A stretch of 64,000 nt of DNA from Pseudomonas brassicacearum (GTDB lineage: Bacteria; Pseudomonadota; Gammaproteobacteria; Pseudomonadales; Pseudomonadaceae), in assembly GCF_003732225.1 (NCBI RefSeq), contig NZ_MOBJ01000022.1:1-64000 (forward strand), in the 5' to 3' direction. The notes beneath the pieces are model-generated. The model saw only the letters and a program-made list of their open reading frames with translations, did not search any database and was not told where the DNA came from. A program made the translations under genes and the position numbers. Positions 36,316 to 44,836 of this stretch are shown one piece after another. How positions within the stretch are numbered: the stretch's first letter is position 1; every line of letters begins with the position of its first letter.

Positions 36316-36776
36316 AGCTCCCTCTACATTTAGTGTTGTTTTGGATTCTGTTCAATCTGTCAGATGTAAATCCTAAAGACTATAGTACGTGAGTGATTTG
36401 TGGAAGTTTATCGCTTCGATAGATTGTAAATTTTGTTGGGTTCACCCATCCTTAATTTACAGATTATCGTCATCTATGATGCCTAGATATGTGGTAGCAC
36501 ATGCTCCATTCAATTATGGGGCTGATTGGAAATCGTAGCTGTCTGCTTCTGGCAGCAGCAATCCGTGAGGAGCAGCTTTGTGTCTAAAGCTGCGGGAGCA
36601 AAACGTCTGCTTTTGGCCGTTTTCTGCCTCTCCCCAAGGGCAGTAAACGGCCATGATCGGTCCTTCATCAGTGGTCTGTACTGGGCAATTGGACGACTGC
36701 TCCACCAAAATGGTGACGCTCACCAATGCGCGCTTTGCGTCGGATACCCATCTTTATAAAACGACTTGGACGATGT
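36316..36776. other. Gene-free region after the defence island
   Basis: The first 200 bases are AT-rich and probably hold the promoter of the ATPase gene. At 36614-36653 an imperfect inverted repeat (TGGCCGTTTTCTGCC with GGCAGTAAACGGCCA) is present, similar to the copy at 33684 on the other side of the island. No gene was supported. Confidence 0.45.
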
Positions 36777-37541
36777 TTAGGCGGCCTGCGTTGGTTTGCG
36801 TGCCCAAGCTCCAAACATCACATCACCAATGTAAATGCTGTCGGCCTGTGCCTGTTCCGCATCCAATCGCGCTTGCAACGTATCGATCTCAATCTCTTCT
36901 GCCGTCGCGACGCCATGCGCGAGAACTCGTGGCAGACAGGCGCGAACGATGCCGCCTAAGCCATAGGCTGAGCTGGGAGTCTGCACCAGACATTCTGCAC
37001 GGACGTTTTCGACAACCAGTCCCGCTTGCGTCAAGATTCGATGTAGGTTGAAGCCAATGTGTAGATCGGCTCCTTCCAACTCGATCATCCTTCGAATCCA
37101 ACCTTGGGCTTGGGCGTGTAATGGGAAGGGTGCAAGGCTTGCCGGCACCATTGTGCTGTCGTGCTCCTGGAATACAATAATTCCCCCTGGTCGAAGTCGC
37201 GTGGCGAGCACACGGACGGCCTGCACAGTATCTGCCTGGTACATCAGTACCCGTCGTCCCACAATTGCATCGAAACTTCCTAGAGCCTCCGGCAGTGAGA
37301 GCAGTTCCCCCTGCATAAAGGTTGTCGCCGCTACGCCCTCTCGGTGTATCCGCTGACGTGCTATGGACAGCGCACTTGAGTCTTGGTCTATGCCAACGAC
37401 TGTTCCGTTTACTCCAACGAGCCTTGCTGCGAGGAGGGTGACCTCCCCGGAGCCGCAGCCTATATCGAGTACTCGCATTCCAACACGCACCCCAGCATCC
37501 GAGAGAAGGCGGTGAGTGAAATCAGGATGGGAAGTTGACAT
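36777..37541 (-). CDS. SAM-dependent methyltransferase, class I
   Basis: The 254-residue protein has motif I VLDIGCGSGEVTLLAARLVG, motif II around GTVVGIDQDSSAL, and motif III LRPGGIIVFQEHD, typical of the UbiE/Methyltransf_25 group. The C-terminal part may shape substrate choice. It stands alone beside the defence island. The substrate cannot be read from the sequence; small-molecule methylation is more likely than nucleic-acid methylation because no DNA- or RNA-binding part is present. Confidence 0.88.
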   Translation of the reverse strand: MSTSHPDFTHRLLSDAGVRVGMRVLDIGCGSGEVTLLAARLVGVNGTVVGIDQDSSALSIARQRIHREGVAATTFMQGELLSLPEALGSFDAIVGRRVLMYQADTVQAVRVLATRLRPGGIIVFQEHDSTMVPASLAPFPLHAQAQGWIRRMIELEGADLHIGFNLHRILTQAGLVVENVRAECLVQTPSSAYGLGGIVRACLPRVLAHGVATAEEIEIDTLQARLDAEQAQADSIYIGDVMFGAWARKPTQAA

Positions 37542-37660
37542 GAAAGTCCTCCATTGGCTTTACATATCAGTATGCGGCGTTGCTGAAGTGGGAACAATGC
37601 AGTGGTGCGCGGTTTGGGCGCTCTGGCTCATGTTTGTGTTGAAACAATAGCCGAAGGTCC

Positions 37661-37839
37661 GCTTCTGGCCGAGACTGTGTAAAAACGTTTTTCAGCGCGA
37701 TTGGAGCCCAGTGTTGGACTGAAAATCGCGTTTCTACGCAAAATCTAGATCGGCTGAGCAGCCGATAATTTTCAGATTTCGCATAGACGCGCGAACTTCA
37801 ATTTTGACGAAGCGTTTTTAAACACTCTGGGCCGGAAGC
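37661..37839. mobile_element. MITE-like element with 27-bp inverted ends
   Basis: The left end (gcttctggcc at 37661, through aaaaacg at 37687) and the complement of the right end (37813-37839) match over 27 bases with few mismatches, enclosing 125 bases with further internal palindromes. There is no coding capacity, so it is a non-autonomous element or the remnant of an insertion sequence. A clear target duplication was not found. Confidence 0.5.
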
Positions 37840-37897
37840 TGTCAGTCGTAATCGATTAACCGTTACCCGCAGGATAAAAACGGAATGTAAGCAGGCA

Positions 37898-37927
37898 ACA
37901 AAAAACCGCAGCAATGCGGTTTTTTGT
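37898..37927 (-). terminator. Terminator of the small DUF6124/DUF3077-like gene
   Basis: A perfect 13-bp stem (ACAAAAAACCGCA and complement) with a GCAA loop ends in a T6 run on both strands. It lies 16 bases after the minus-strand gene ending at 37944. Confidence 0.85.
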
Positions 37928-37943
37928 GACTAAGTGCGGGTCA

Positions 37944-38234
37944 CTACCCCTTGGGCACATCAAACCCACGCTGCTCAATCACCCCAAACACATCAGCCAC
38001 ATCCTGAACCATGATCCGGGCGATGTTGGTGACGGTGTTGATGTCGTTCTCGGCGTAGTCGGGGAGGCTGGTGCAGGCCATGAGGTTGAGGTATTTGAGG
38101 ACGGCGTTGAGACGTTCGCTGACGCAGTTGTGGAGTTCGCGTAGCGGGGCGTCGCTGTCGATGTGCAGGACGGGGTTGTCGGTGGCAAATTGGGACATGG
38201 GGGTGAAGCGGTGGGGCGGGTGTTGAGTCGTCAT
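37944..38234 (-). CDS. DUF6124/DUF3077-like small protein
   Basis: The 96-residue protein (MTTQHPPHRFTPMSQFATDN ... VLHIDSDAPLRELHNCVSERLNAVLKYLN) resembles a group of small Pseudomonas proteins in which a short N-terminal motif is followed by a helical ALEQAS-type repeat; function is unknown. The start at 38234 is chosen because GAGGATTAACACC precedes it. That ribosome site is exactly complementary to a segment 73 bases upstream in the leader, so translation may be controlled by RNA structure. It ends 16 bases before a strong terminator. Confidence 0.75.
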   Translation of the reverse strand: MTTQHPPHRFTPMSQFATDNPVLHIDSDAPLRELHNCVSERLNAVLKYLNLMACTSLPDYAENDINTVTNIARIMVQDVADVFGVIEQRGFDVPKG

Positions 38235-38332
38235 GGTGTTAATCCTCACAAAAGAAGAATTGCCACCTTGTCTGCTGCGAAACAAATTGGGTGGCAGCTG
38301 TACGCGGGTTCGCAGACCGGAGGATTAACACC
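38235..38332 (-). promoter_or_regulatory. Structured mRNA leader that can hide the ribosome site
   Basis: GGTGTTAATCCTC (38235-38247, complement of the GAGGAUUAACACC ribosome site directly before the ATG) recurs as its exact inverse at 38320-38332. The 13-bp pairing would close a domain containing an inner 7-bp stem (38261-38267 with 38290-38296) and alternative pairings between gtctgctgcgaa and ttcgcagac. A diverged third copy of the motif lies near 38418-38436. This is the form of a cis-acting translational switch; the ligand or signal is unknown. Confidence 0.55.
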
Positions 38333-38638
38333 AAGACCCGGCAGACCCGAAGGTCTCCCACGCACAACCGCCATAAAACGATACGCAGCCGGGAGCCGGC
38401 CGAGCCTGACGGAACAAGGTGTCAATCTTAAGGGCTGCGAAACCCTATCGCCAACGAATGTCGGCGACAGACCAACTTTAGGTGGCGATTTTGGTGGCTG
38501 CAACCGAGGTGTAGGACGTTGCGCGGTCATTCTGGCGATGTGGTTTGTCCATGTTCGGCGGCGTATTTGCCGTAAACCGGGCGTTGTGGAGTGTCTGAGG
38601 AAATTGCGGGGGAGGGCTTGGGGCCGCTTCGCAGCCCA

Positions 38639-38729
38639 GCGGGAGCAAGCTCCCTCGCCACTGTGGGTGGATTCCTACGATAGTTTCGGAGCTGAAGATC
38701 AAAAGATCGCAGCCTTCGGCAGCTCCTAC
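38639..38729. repeat. Single REPs of two types
   Basis: A type-A-like REP (gcgggagcaagctccctcgc, 38639-38662) is followed by a single type-B REP half (38705-38729, gatcgcagccttcggcagct). They are not arranged as a face-to-face pair. Confidence 0.7.
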
Positions 38730-38758
38730 GCCGGTCGGGTGGGTGTTTGGATTTGGTT

Positions 38759-38797
38759 ACAGCCCACGATTTCAACGGTTTTGAAATCGTGGGCTGT
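38759..38797. terminator. Perfect 17-bp hairpin after the amidase gene
   Basis: ACAGCCCACGATTTCAA and its exact complement flank a 5-base loop, 22 bases after the minus-strand amidase stop. There is no long T run, so it may work as a weak terminator or protect the mRNA 3' end. Confidence 0.6.
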
Positions 38798-38818
38798 ATT
38801 GGTATTTCCGCAGCGACG

Positions 38819-40525
38819 TTACGTCCGCAACACCGGAGTCCGTGGCGGAATCATCCGCTTCGTCCCCGTCGCTTCAAACGCCGAAGCCAACCGCAGCAAC
38901 CTCGAATCATCATACGCACGACCGGCAAAGGTCAGCCCAACCGGCATGCCGATGTCTGGCATCACACCCATCGGTACGGTGACCGTCGGCACACCCAAAT
39001 GCCGGATGGCGAGGTTGCCGTTGGCGACCCAGATGCCGTTGCTCCAGGCGATGTCTGCAGACGTCGGGTCGACATCGGCATTTGCCGGGCCGACGTCGGC
39101 GACGGTTGGGAATAGCACGGCGTCGAGGCCGAGCTGGTCCATCCAGTCTTCAAGGTCGATTTTTCGGGTCTGTTCAAGTCCGCGCAGTCCGTCGGGCACT
39201 GTGGCGATCTGGTCCCACGGGGTAATGCCGCGTTCGGCCATCCGTACGTACTCGTCCATGCCGGCGGCGAGGTCGCCTTCGCGGTTGGGCAGGGTGCCGG
39301 GGTCGTGCGGGAAGATCAGCGGTCCGTTGACGTCGACCAGGCGGTTCAATTTCGGATCGCCGTTGGCTTGCAGGAAGTCATCGAACGCCCACGCCGTCAG
39401 GTCCCACAGTTCATGGTGGAGGAACTCTTTGGAGACGATGCCGCGATTGAACACGGTCGGTGCACCGGGGCGATCGCCTTCGCAGTTGGAGACCAGCGGG
39501 AAATCGACGTCGATCACTTCGGCGCCAGCGGCTTCGAGTGCCTGGCGAGCCTGTTCCCAGAGCCCGATCACCGAGGCGCGGGTGTTGATTCGCTGCCCCG
39601 TCGGGCCGCCGATACCCGGCGCTTCAGAGGTGCCGGCTTCGGTGTCGGCGTTGATGTACATCCGGGGAATGCCGAGACGCTTTCCGGCGAGTGCATCGGG
39701 ATTCGCAGCAAGGTCGGCATAGGAAGCAGGACGCACCGAGGCGACGCTCGGGATCGGCACCCAGGGTTGCATCCTCCACAGGTCGCCGCGTGTGTCGGGA
39801 TCTTCGGCCACTACCACGTCGAGCACTTCGAGGAGGTCGGCCATGGTTCTGGCAAACGGCACGACAACGTCCATCGTCGGCGTCAACGGCCAGTTGCCGC
39901 GCACCGAGATCACCCCGCGTGATGGCGTGTAGGCGCACAGGCCATTGTTCGAGGCGGGGCCGCGTCCGCTCGACCAGGTTTCTTCCGCCAGGCCGAAGGC
40001 TGCGAAGCTGGCGGCGGTGGCGGTACCGGCGCCGTTCGATGAGCCGGAGGCGAAGGGGGCGGTGAGGTAGTCAGCGTTGTACGGGCTTTCTGCGCGGCCG
40101 TAGACCCCGCGCTGCATGCCGCCGTTGGCCATGGGCGGCATGTTGGTCTTGCCCAGGCAGATGGCGCCGGCCGCGCGCAGACGTTCGATGGTGAACGCAT
40201 CGCGATGGGCAATCAGCTTGGCGAAGGCGGGACTGCCGGACGCGGCGGTCAGCCCCTTCACCAGATAACTGTCCTTGGCCGTGTAGGGAATGCCATCGAG
40301 CGGCCCCAGCGTCTCGCCTTTGGCCCGACGAACATCGGATGCCTGCGCCTCGTTCAGCGCCTCAGGGTTTCGCACCACCACCGCGTTGAGGGCGGTGGGC
40401 GTGTCGGGGCCGTCGTAGGCATCGATTCGGGCGAGATAGGCCTGCACCAGTTCAACCGCCGTGGTCTGGCCCGATTCGAGCGCAGCCCGTAGTTGGGCAA
40501 TGGAAACCTCGGTGACCTCGATCAT
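38819..40525 (-). CDS. Amidase (amidase signature family)
   Basis: The 568-residue enzyme has the Ser-cisSer-Lys triad of the amidase signature family: Lys84 in IPYTAKDSYLV, cis-Ser about 162 in FASGSSNGAGT and nucleophile Ser about 186 in EETWSSGRGPASNNG, 24 residues apart as expected. It hydrolyses a carboxamide, probably in the cytoplasm as no signal peptide is seen. It lies after an NCS1 permease gene on the same strand but separated by a mobile repeat; the shared theme is uptake and hydrolysis of a nitrogen compound. The substrate is unknown. Confidence 0.9.
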   Translation of the reverse strand: MIEVTEVSIAQLRAALESGQTTAVELVQAYLARIDAYDGPDTPTALNAVVVRNPEALNEAQASDVRRAKGETLGPLDGIPYTAKDSYLVKGLTAASGSPAFAKLIAHRDAFTIERLRAAGAICLGKTNMPPMANGGMQRGVYGRAESPYNADYLTAPFASGSSNGAGTATAASFAAFGLAEETWSSGRGPASNNGLCAYTPSRGVISVRGNWPLTPTMDVVVPFARTMADLLEVLDVVVAEDPDTRGDLWRMQPWVPIPSVASVRPASYADLAANPDALAGKRLGIPRMYINADTEAGTSEAPGIGGPTGQRINTRASVIGLWEQARQALEAAGAEVIDVDFPLVSNCEGDRPGAPTVFNRGIVSKEFLHHELWDLTAWAFDDFLQANGDPKLNRLVDVNGPLIFPHDPGTLPNREGDLAAGMDEYVRMAERGITPWDQIATVPDGLRGLEQTRKIDLEDWMDQLGLDAVLFPTVADVGPANADVDPTSADIAWSNGIWVANGNLAIRHLGVPTVTVPMGVMPDIGMPVGLTFAGRAYDDSRLLRLASAFEATGTKRMIPPRTPVLRT

Positions 40526-40640
40526 GCTGCTCTCTCAAAATGGGTGTTCGTAGGGGTTCTCGTGGCACTGTATGACGTGACAGTGTCCGGGCTTTCAATC
40601 TGAGCATTCTATTGAACACCCAGCAAAAAACAGCAGAAAA

Positions 40641-40885
40641 AAACCCGCAACACGGTGTAATGCCAGTCAGTTAAGCCAATACGCAATCCGTAGCAGCTGG
40701 CGAAGCCTGCGTTCGGCGGCGTAGCCGTCGCAAATTCGGCATCCACGGATTGCTGGAAGACCGCATAGCGTGATTTTACGACCGCTTCGCGGCCGAACGC
40801 AGGCTTCGCCAGCTGCTACGGAAGTATGCGTCGCCCCGGAACCTCCTAACTGACTGGCATTACGCAACACGGTGCGGGTTTTTTA
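40641..40885 (-). terminator. Terminator interrupted by a mobile element
   Basis: Without the 205-bp insert and one copy of its 12-bp duplication, the flanks join into an A-run, ACCCGC, loop AACACGGT, GCGGGT and T-run: an ordinary terminator for the NCS1 permease gene (and possibly an amidase promoter boundary). Each half is now next to its own copy of CGCAACACGGTG. Confidence 0.6.
40658..40862. mobile_element. 205-bp MITE with perfect 16-bp ends and 12-bp target duplication
   Basis: The ends are TAATGCCAGTCAGTTA (40658-40673) and its exact complement (40847-40862). The flanks are perfect direct copies of CGCAACACGGTG (40646-40657 and 40863-40874). Inside, a REP type-C pair (40688-40821, ccgtagcagctggcgaagcc and complement) makes up most of the length. 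There is no open frame, so movement must depend on a transposase elsewhere. A related end begins at 63939. Confidence 0.75.
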
Positions 40886-40910
40886 CGCTTGAAAAGATGC
40901 TCGCTGTCCC

Positions 40911-42326
40911 TTACACGGCGCTCGCCAGTTTACCGGTCGACAACCGACGCTTGTAAGCACTGTCCCGGTTCGCCAACCACCAATACAGCGGCGACGTAAT
41001 CAGCAGCCCGACCAACCACGACAAATCGGCCCCATCGATGTGCGCCGAAATCGGCCCGACGTACAGCGGCGTGTTCATGAATGGAATCTGCACGGCAATC
41101 CCGATCGCATACGCCAACAGCGCCTGCGGGTTGTACCGTCCGTAAATCCCGCCGTCAACGTGGAAGATCGAGTCAATGTCGTACTGACCTTTGTGAATGG
41201 CGTAGAAGTCGATCAGGTTGATCGCGGTCCACGGCACCAGCACCACGAGCAGCACCAGCACCATGTCGACGAAGTGGCCGATGAAGTTGGCCGAGGCGCC
41301 GACGGCGGCGAAGCAGCAGGCGGCGAGGACGATGACCGAGATGACGGCGCGGCTCTTGGCGGTCGGAATCCAGCGAGCCGCGAAGGTTTGCACCAGGGTG
41401 ATCAGCGACAGCACGGCGCCGTAGAGGTTGAGGGCGTTGTGGCTGATCACGCTGAGCAGAAACAGCAACAGCATCAACGGGCCGATGGAGCCGGTGGCGA
41501 GTTTGACCGCGTCCATGGTGTCCATGCCCACGGGTGTTGCCAGTACGGCGACGGCGCCGAAGATGAACGAGAGGCTCGAGCCGAGCACGGTGCCGAGGTA
41601 GGTGGTCCAGAAGGTCGAGGCCACGGGCACATCGGCCGGCAGGTAGCGCGAGTAGTCGGACACGTAGGGTGCAAAGGCAATCTGCCAGAGCGCGGCCAGC
41701 GAGACGGTGGCCAGCCAACCGGAGATGTTGAAGCTGCCGCGGGTGAGGAAGTCGGAGGTCTGCACGTGGGTGAAGATGTAGCCGAAGCCCAGCACGATGC
41801 CGGCGCCGAGCACCCAGGTGCCGATGCGGTTGAGCACGTGGATGAAGCGGTAGCCGATGATGCCGATGATGCCCGAACCGAGGGCGCCGATGACGATGCC
41901 CACCGGCACCGGCACGCTGTCGACCACGCCATGCAGGGATTTGCCGGCAAGGACGATGTTGGAGGCGAAGAAGCCGATGTACATGATGCCGGCGATCAGC
42001 ACCACCAGCAGCGCGCCGAGCGAGCCGAACTGGGCGCGGCTCTGGATCATCTGCGGAATGCCCATCTGCGGGCCCTGGGCCGAGTGCAAGGCCATCAGCA
42101 CGCCGCCGACCAGATGCCCGACCAGAATGGCGACGATGCCCCACACCAGGTTCAGGTGAAACAGCTGCACGCCCAGGGCGCCAGTGACGATGGGCAATGG
42201 TGCGATGTTGCCGCCGAACCAGAGGGTGAACAGGTCTCTGACTTTTCCGTGGCGATCTTCGGGAGGCACGTATCCAATCGTGTGTTTTTCGATAAGCGGG
42301 GCGGCGGGTGTTGTTGCGGTGACCAT
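40911..42326 (-). CDS. NCS1-family permease (cytosine/purine/allantoin type)
   Basis: The 471-residue protein has 12 predicted membrane helices and the NCS1 pattern (GKVRDLFTLWFGGNIAPLPIVTGALG at the start; QSRAQFGSLGALLVVLIAG; FAPYVSDYSRYLPADVPVAS). It is a proton- or sodium-coupled importer of nitrogen heterocycles such as cytosine, purines or hydantoins. The start at 42326 is preceded by TTGGAG. It lies next to a LysR regulator and close to amidase and deacylase genes, so the cargo is probably the substrate of that catabolic set. Confidence 0.92.
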   Translation of the reverse strand: MVTATTPAAPLIEKHTIGYVPPEDRHGKVRDLFTLWFGGNIAPLPIVTGALGVQLFHLNLVWGIVAILVGHLVGGVLMALHSAQGPQMGIPQMIQSRAQFGSLGALLVVLIAGIMYIGFFASNIVLAGKSLHGVVDSVPVPVGIVIGALGSGIIGIIGYRFIHVLNRIGTWVLGAGIVLGFGYIFTHVQTSDFLTRGSFNISGWLATVSLAALWQIAFAPYVSDYSRYLPADVPVASTFWTTYLGTVLGSSLSFIFGAVAVLATPVGMDTMDAVKLATGSIGPLMLLLFLLSVISHNALNLYGAVLSLITLVQTFAARWIPTAKSRAVISVIVLAACCFAAVGASANFIGHFVDMVLVLLVVLVPWTAINLIDFYAIHKGQYDIDSIFHVDGGIYGRYNPQALLAYAIGIAVQIPFMNTPLYVGPISAHIDGADLSWLVGLLITSPLYWWLANRDSAYKRRLSTGKLASAV

Positions 42327-42540
42327 GACGGACTCCAAGGCAAAGTGAGTACGTGGACGTACTTCAGTGAGCGCCGCGCGAACGACGCTTTTCTTGTTGG
42401 AGTGATCATGTGCAATGCGTGGGGATAGATAAATTATTAAGTTTGTTGCTACAAACCTTAAAAAATAGATGCCCGGGGTTTTCCGCCTCGGGTATGTTCA
42501 GGCTTGGTCGTGCGTCGCTACATGCGCCGTCGCGATCCTC

Positions 42541-42623
42541 GTAGGAGCTGCCGAAGGCTGCGATCTTTTGATCTTGATCGTGAAAGGCAACGTCAAAAGA
42601 TCGCAGCCTTCGGCAGCTCCTAC
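42541..42623. repeat. REPIN, REP type B
   Basis: Two 25-base palindromes of the type at 23977 face each other around 33 bases. It lies between the NCS1 permease promoter region and the LysR gene; the remainder of 42327-42739 must hold the divergent promoters. Confidence 0.85.
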
Positions 42624-42739
42624 AGTGGCCGTGTATGGTCGTGTGCGGCCATGACGCACACAGTGCCGGTGTGTAGCCATGAGGTCGTGTAGACGCTGCC
42701 GATCTTTTGCGCTTGATGTTGTGTTTTCTGGAGGTCCGC

Positions 42740-43699
42740 ATGGCCGCTTACAACCTGCGACAGCTTCGATATTTTGTCACCACCGCCGATTGCGGTAGCG
42801 TGGCCGAAGCCTCTCGCAAGCTCTATATCGCTCAACCGTCGGTGTCGACCGCGATCAAGCACCTTGAAGAAAGCTTTGGCGTTCAGCTGTTTATCCGGCA
42901 TCACGCGCAGGGTGTTTCATTGACGCCGAGCGGCTCGCGTTTTTACCGAAAAGCGCTTGAGCTGCTGCGGGTCGCTCACGAGTTTGAGCAGAATGCGCTG
43001 GCGGACAATGATGTGGTGGCGGGGCAGATCGATATTGGTTGTTTTGAAACGGTAGCGCCGCTGTACCTGCCACGCTTGATTGCCGGTTTCAATGAGCGCT
43101 GGCCGGGTGTGGAGATCCGTATTCGCGATGGCGAGCAGCAGGAATTGGTGCAGGCCCTTACCGCCGGCAGCATCGACCTGGCGATGCTGTTCGAACATGA
43201 CCTGGACAGCACGATCGAGACGGTTGCTCTGATGCCGCCCCAGCAGCCCTACGCTTTGCTGCCGGCGGGCCACCGCTTCGCGCAACAGGCGAAGGTGTCG
43301 TTGGACGACCTGGTGCTGGAGCCGATGATTTTGTTGGACGTGGTGCCCAGCCGGACCTACTTCGTCAGCATTTTCGAAGAGCGCGGGCTGCGGCCGCACA
43401 TTGTGTTCAGCTCACCGTCGATCGAGATGGTCAGGGGAATGGTCGGACGCGGCTTTGGGTTCTCCATTCTGGTGACCAAGCCCTTTTCTGAATACACCTA
43501 TGACGGGCAAAAAGTGGTGTGTGTACCGCTCGCCGAAACCGTGACCGGCTCAGGGTTGTCAGCGGCCTGGCTGCGTCGGGTGCAACTGACCAAGCCGGTG
43601 CAGCTCTTTGTTGATTATTGCCAGGAAGAGCTGGCCCGACTTCACGTCCAGCCGTCGTCAGGTTTTCAGTCGGGCCATGGCGACTCAGCGGCAGATTGA
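42740..43699 (+). CDS. LysR-family regulator of the amide/heterocycle locus
   Basis: The 319-residue protein has the LysR winged HTH (YNLRQLRYFVTTADCGSVAEASRKLYIAQPSVSTAIKHLE) and an effector-binding domain (residues about 93-300). The ATG at 42740 follows a perfect GGAGGT. It is divergent from the NCS1 permease gene and its last 15 bases overlap the convergent ArgE-like gene, which places it in the middle of the catabolic set it most likely controls. Confidence 0.9.
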   Translation: MAAYNLRQLRYFVTTADCGSVAEASRKLYIAQPSVSTAIKHLEESFGVQLFIRHHAQGVSLTPSGSRFYRKALELLRVAHEFEQNALADNDVVAGQIDIGCFETVAPLYLPRLIAGFNERWPGVEIRIRDGEQQELVQALTAGSIDLAMLFEHDLDSTIETVALMPPQQPYALLPAGHRFAQQAKVSLDDLVLEPMILLDVVPSRTYFVSIFEERGLRPHIVFSSPSIEMVRGMVGRGFGFSILVTKPFSEYTYDGQKVVCVPLAETVTGSGLSAAWLRRVQLTKPVQLFVDYCQEELARLHVQPSSGFQSGHGDSAAD

Positions 43700-44836
43700 T
43701 GACAGCAGGCGTTGCAGCATGTCGTCGCAGCCGCTCAATTGTTCCAGGCTGACAAACTCGTCGGGTTTGTGACCCTGGTCCATGCTGCCCGGCCCGCACA
43801 CCACCGTCGGAATACCCGCTGCGTCAAACAGACCGCCCTCGGTTCCGAACGCCACCGTACCGAATTCCCGCGAGCCCGAGAATGCGGCGATCAGCTCAGC
43901 GGCTTCGCTGTGCGCATCGGTCGCCAAACCGGGATACGCCGACAACTCACTGAAGCGGATCGCGCTTTGATCACTCACGGCGCGCATTCTCGGTAACATC
44001 TGCTGCTCGGTATAGGTCTTCAGTTCTTGCGCCACAACGCCCGGGTCTTGTGAGGGCAGGGCGCGGATTTCAAAGTCGAAGCGGCAATCCGCCGGGACGA
44101 TGTTCAAGGCCTTGCCGCCGGAAATGACCCCGGTTTGCACCGTGCTGAACGGCGGATCGAAACGGGCGTCGTGATGCTCCGGCGCTTTCAGCCTTTCGCC
44201 AATCCGCCCCAGTTCACAGATCAGTTCGGCGGCGTATTCAATGGCATTCACCCCGAGCGGGGCGTACGCCGAATGGCAGGCTTCACCGTGAATGTCGCAA
44301 CGCATCGCCAGCTTGCCTTTATGGCCCAACACCGGTTTCAGCTCGGTCGGCTCGCCAATGATGCACAGCATCGGTTTGACCGGGCGCTGCTCCAGCGCTT
44401 TCAGCAGCGAGCGGACCCCAAGACAGCCGACTTCCTCATCGTAGGAAAGCGCGATATGCACCGGCAGCCGTAGCGGGGCTTTTACCAGAGACGGGACCAG
44501 GGCGAGGACGCAGGCGATGTAGCCTTTCATATCCGCCGTACCGCGACCGTACAGTTTGCCGTCGCGCTCGGTGAGCTGGAACGGCGCAACACTCCACGGC
44601 TGGCCGTCGACGGGCACCACATCGGTGTGCCCCGACAGCACGATGCCCGGCCGGTCCGCCGGGCCAATGGTTGCGAACAGGTTGGCCTTGCTGCGCTGTT
44701 CGTTGTAGACCAGCTCGCAAGGCACGTCGAAGTTTGCGAGGTAGTCGCGGACAAATTCGATGAGGTGCAGGTTTGATTCGCGGCTCGTGGTGTCGAACGC
44801 CACCAGTGCTTTAAGCAAATCGAGGCTGTTGCTCAT
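43685..44836 (-). CDS. argE: M20 peptidase family deacylase, ArgE-like
   Basis: The 383-residue protein is an M20 metallo-hydrolase with LSGHTDVVPVDGQPW (metal His, catalytic Asp), YGRGTADMKGYIA (bridging Asp), SYDEEVGCLG (catalytic and metal Glu) and HKPDEFV at the end (metal His). It resembles acetylornithine deacetylase, which removes an N-acyl group. Here it is coupled (ATGA overlap) to a DUF1028 gene and lies in a catabolic group, so it may act on another N-acyl or N-carbamoyl compound. The symbol denotes similarity. Confidence 0.88.
   Translation of the reverse strand: MSNSLDLLKALVAFDTTSRESNLHLIEFVRDYLANFDVPCELVYNEQRSKANLFATIGPADRPGIVLSGHTDVVPVDGQPWSVAPFQLTERDGKLYGRGTADMKGYIACVLALVPSLVKAPLRLPVHIALSYDEEVGCLGVRSLLKALEQRPVKPMLCIIGEPTELKPVLGHKGKLAMRCDIHGEACHSAYAPLGVNAIEYAAELICELGRIGERLKAPEHHDARFDPPFSTVQTGVISGGKALNIVPADCRFDFEIRALPSQDPGVVAQELKTYTEQQMLPRMRAVSDQSAIRFSELSAYPGLATDAHSEAAELIAAFSGSREFGTVAFGTEGGLFDAAGIPTVVCGPGSMDQGHKPDEFVSLEQLSGCDDMLQRLLSSICR

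Noticed and set aside
38246..38530. Minus-strand frame of 94 codons upstream of the small DUF6124/DUF3077-like gene
   Set aside because: It lies in a region with strong inverted repeats and no good ribosome site; a structured RNA leader explains the conservation-like features better, though a leader peptide is not excluded.
38163..39722. Plus-strand frame of 519 codons
   Set aside because: It crosses the leader RNA, two REPs and the antisense of the amidase; no continuous protein character.
41040..42428. Plus-strand frame of 462 codons
   Set aside because: It is antisense to the NCS1 permease and reads as His/Asp/Glu-rich low-complexity, the usual shadow of a GC-rich membrane protein gene.
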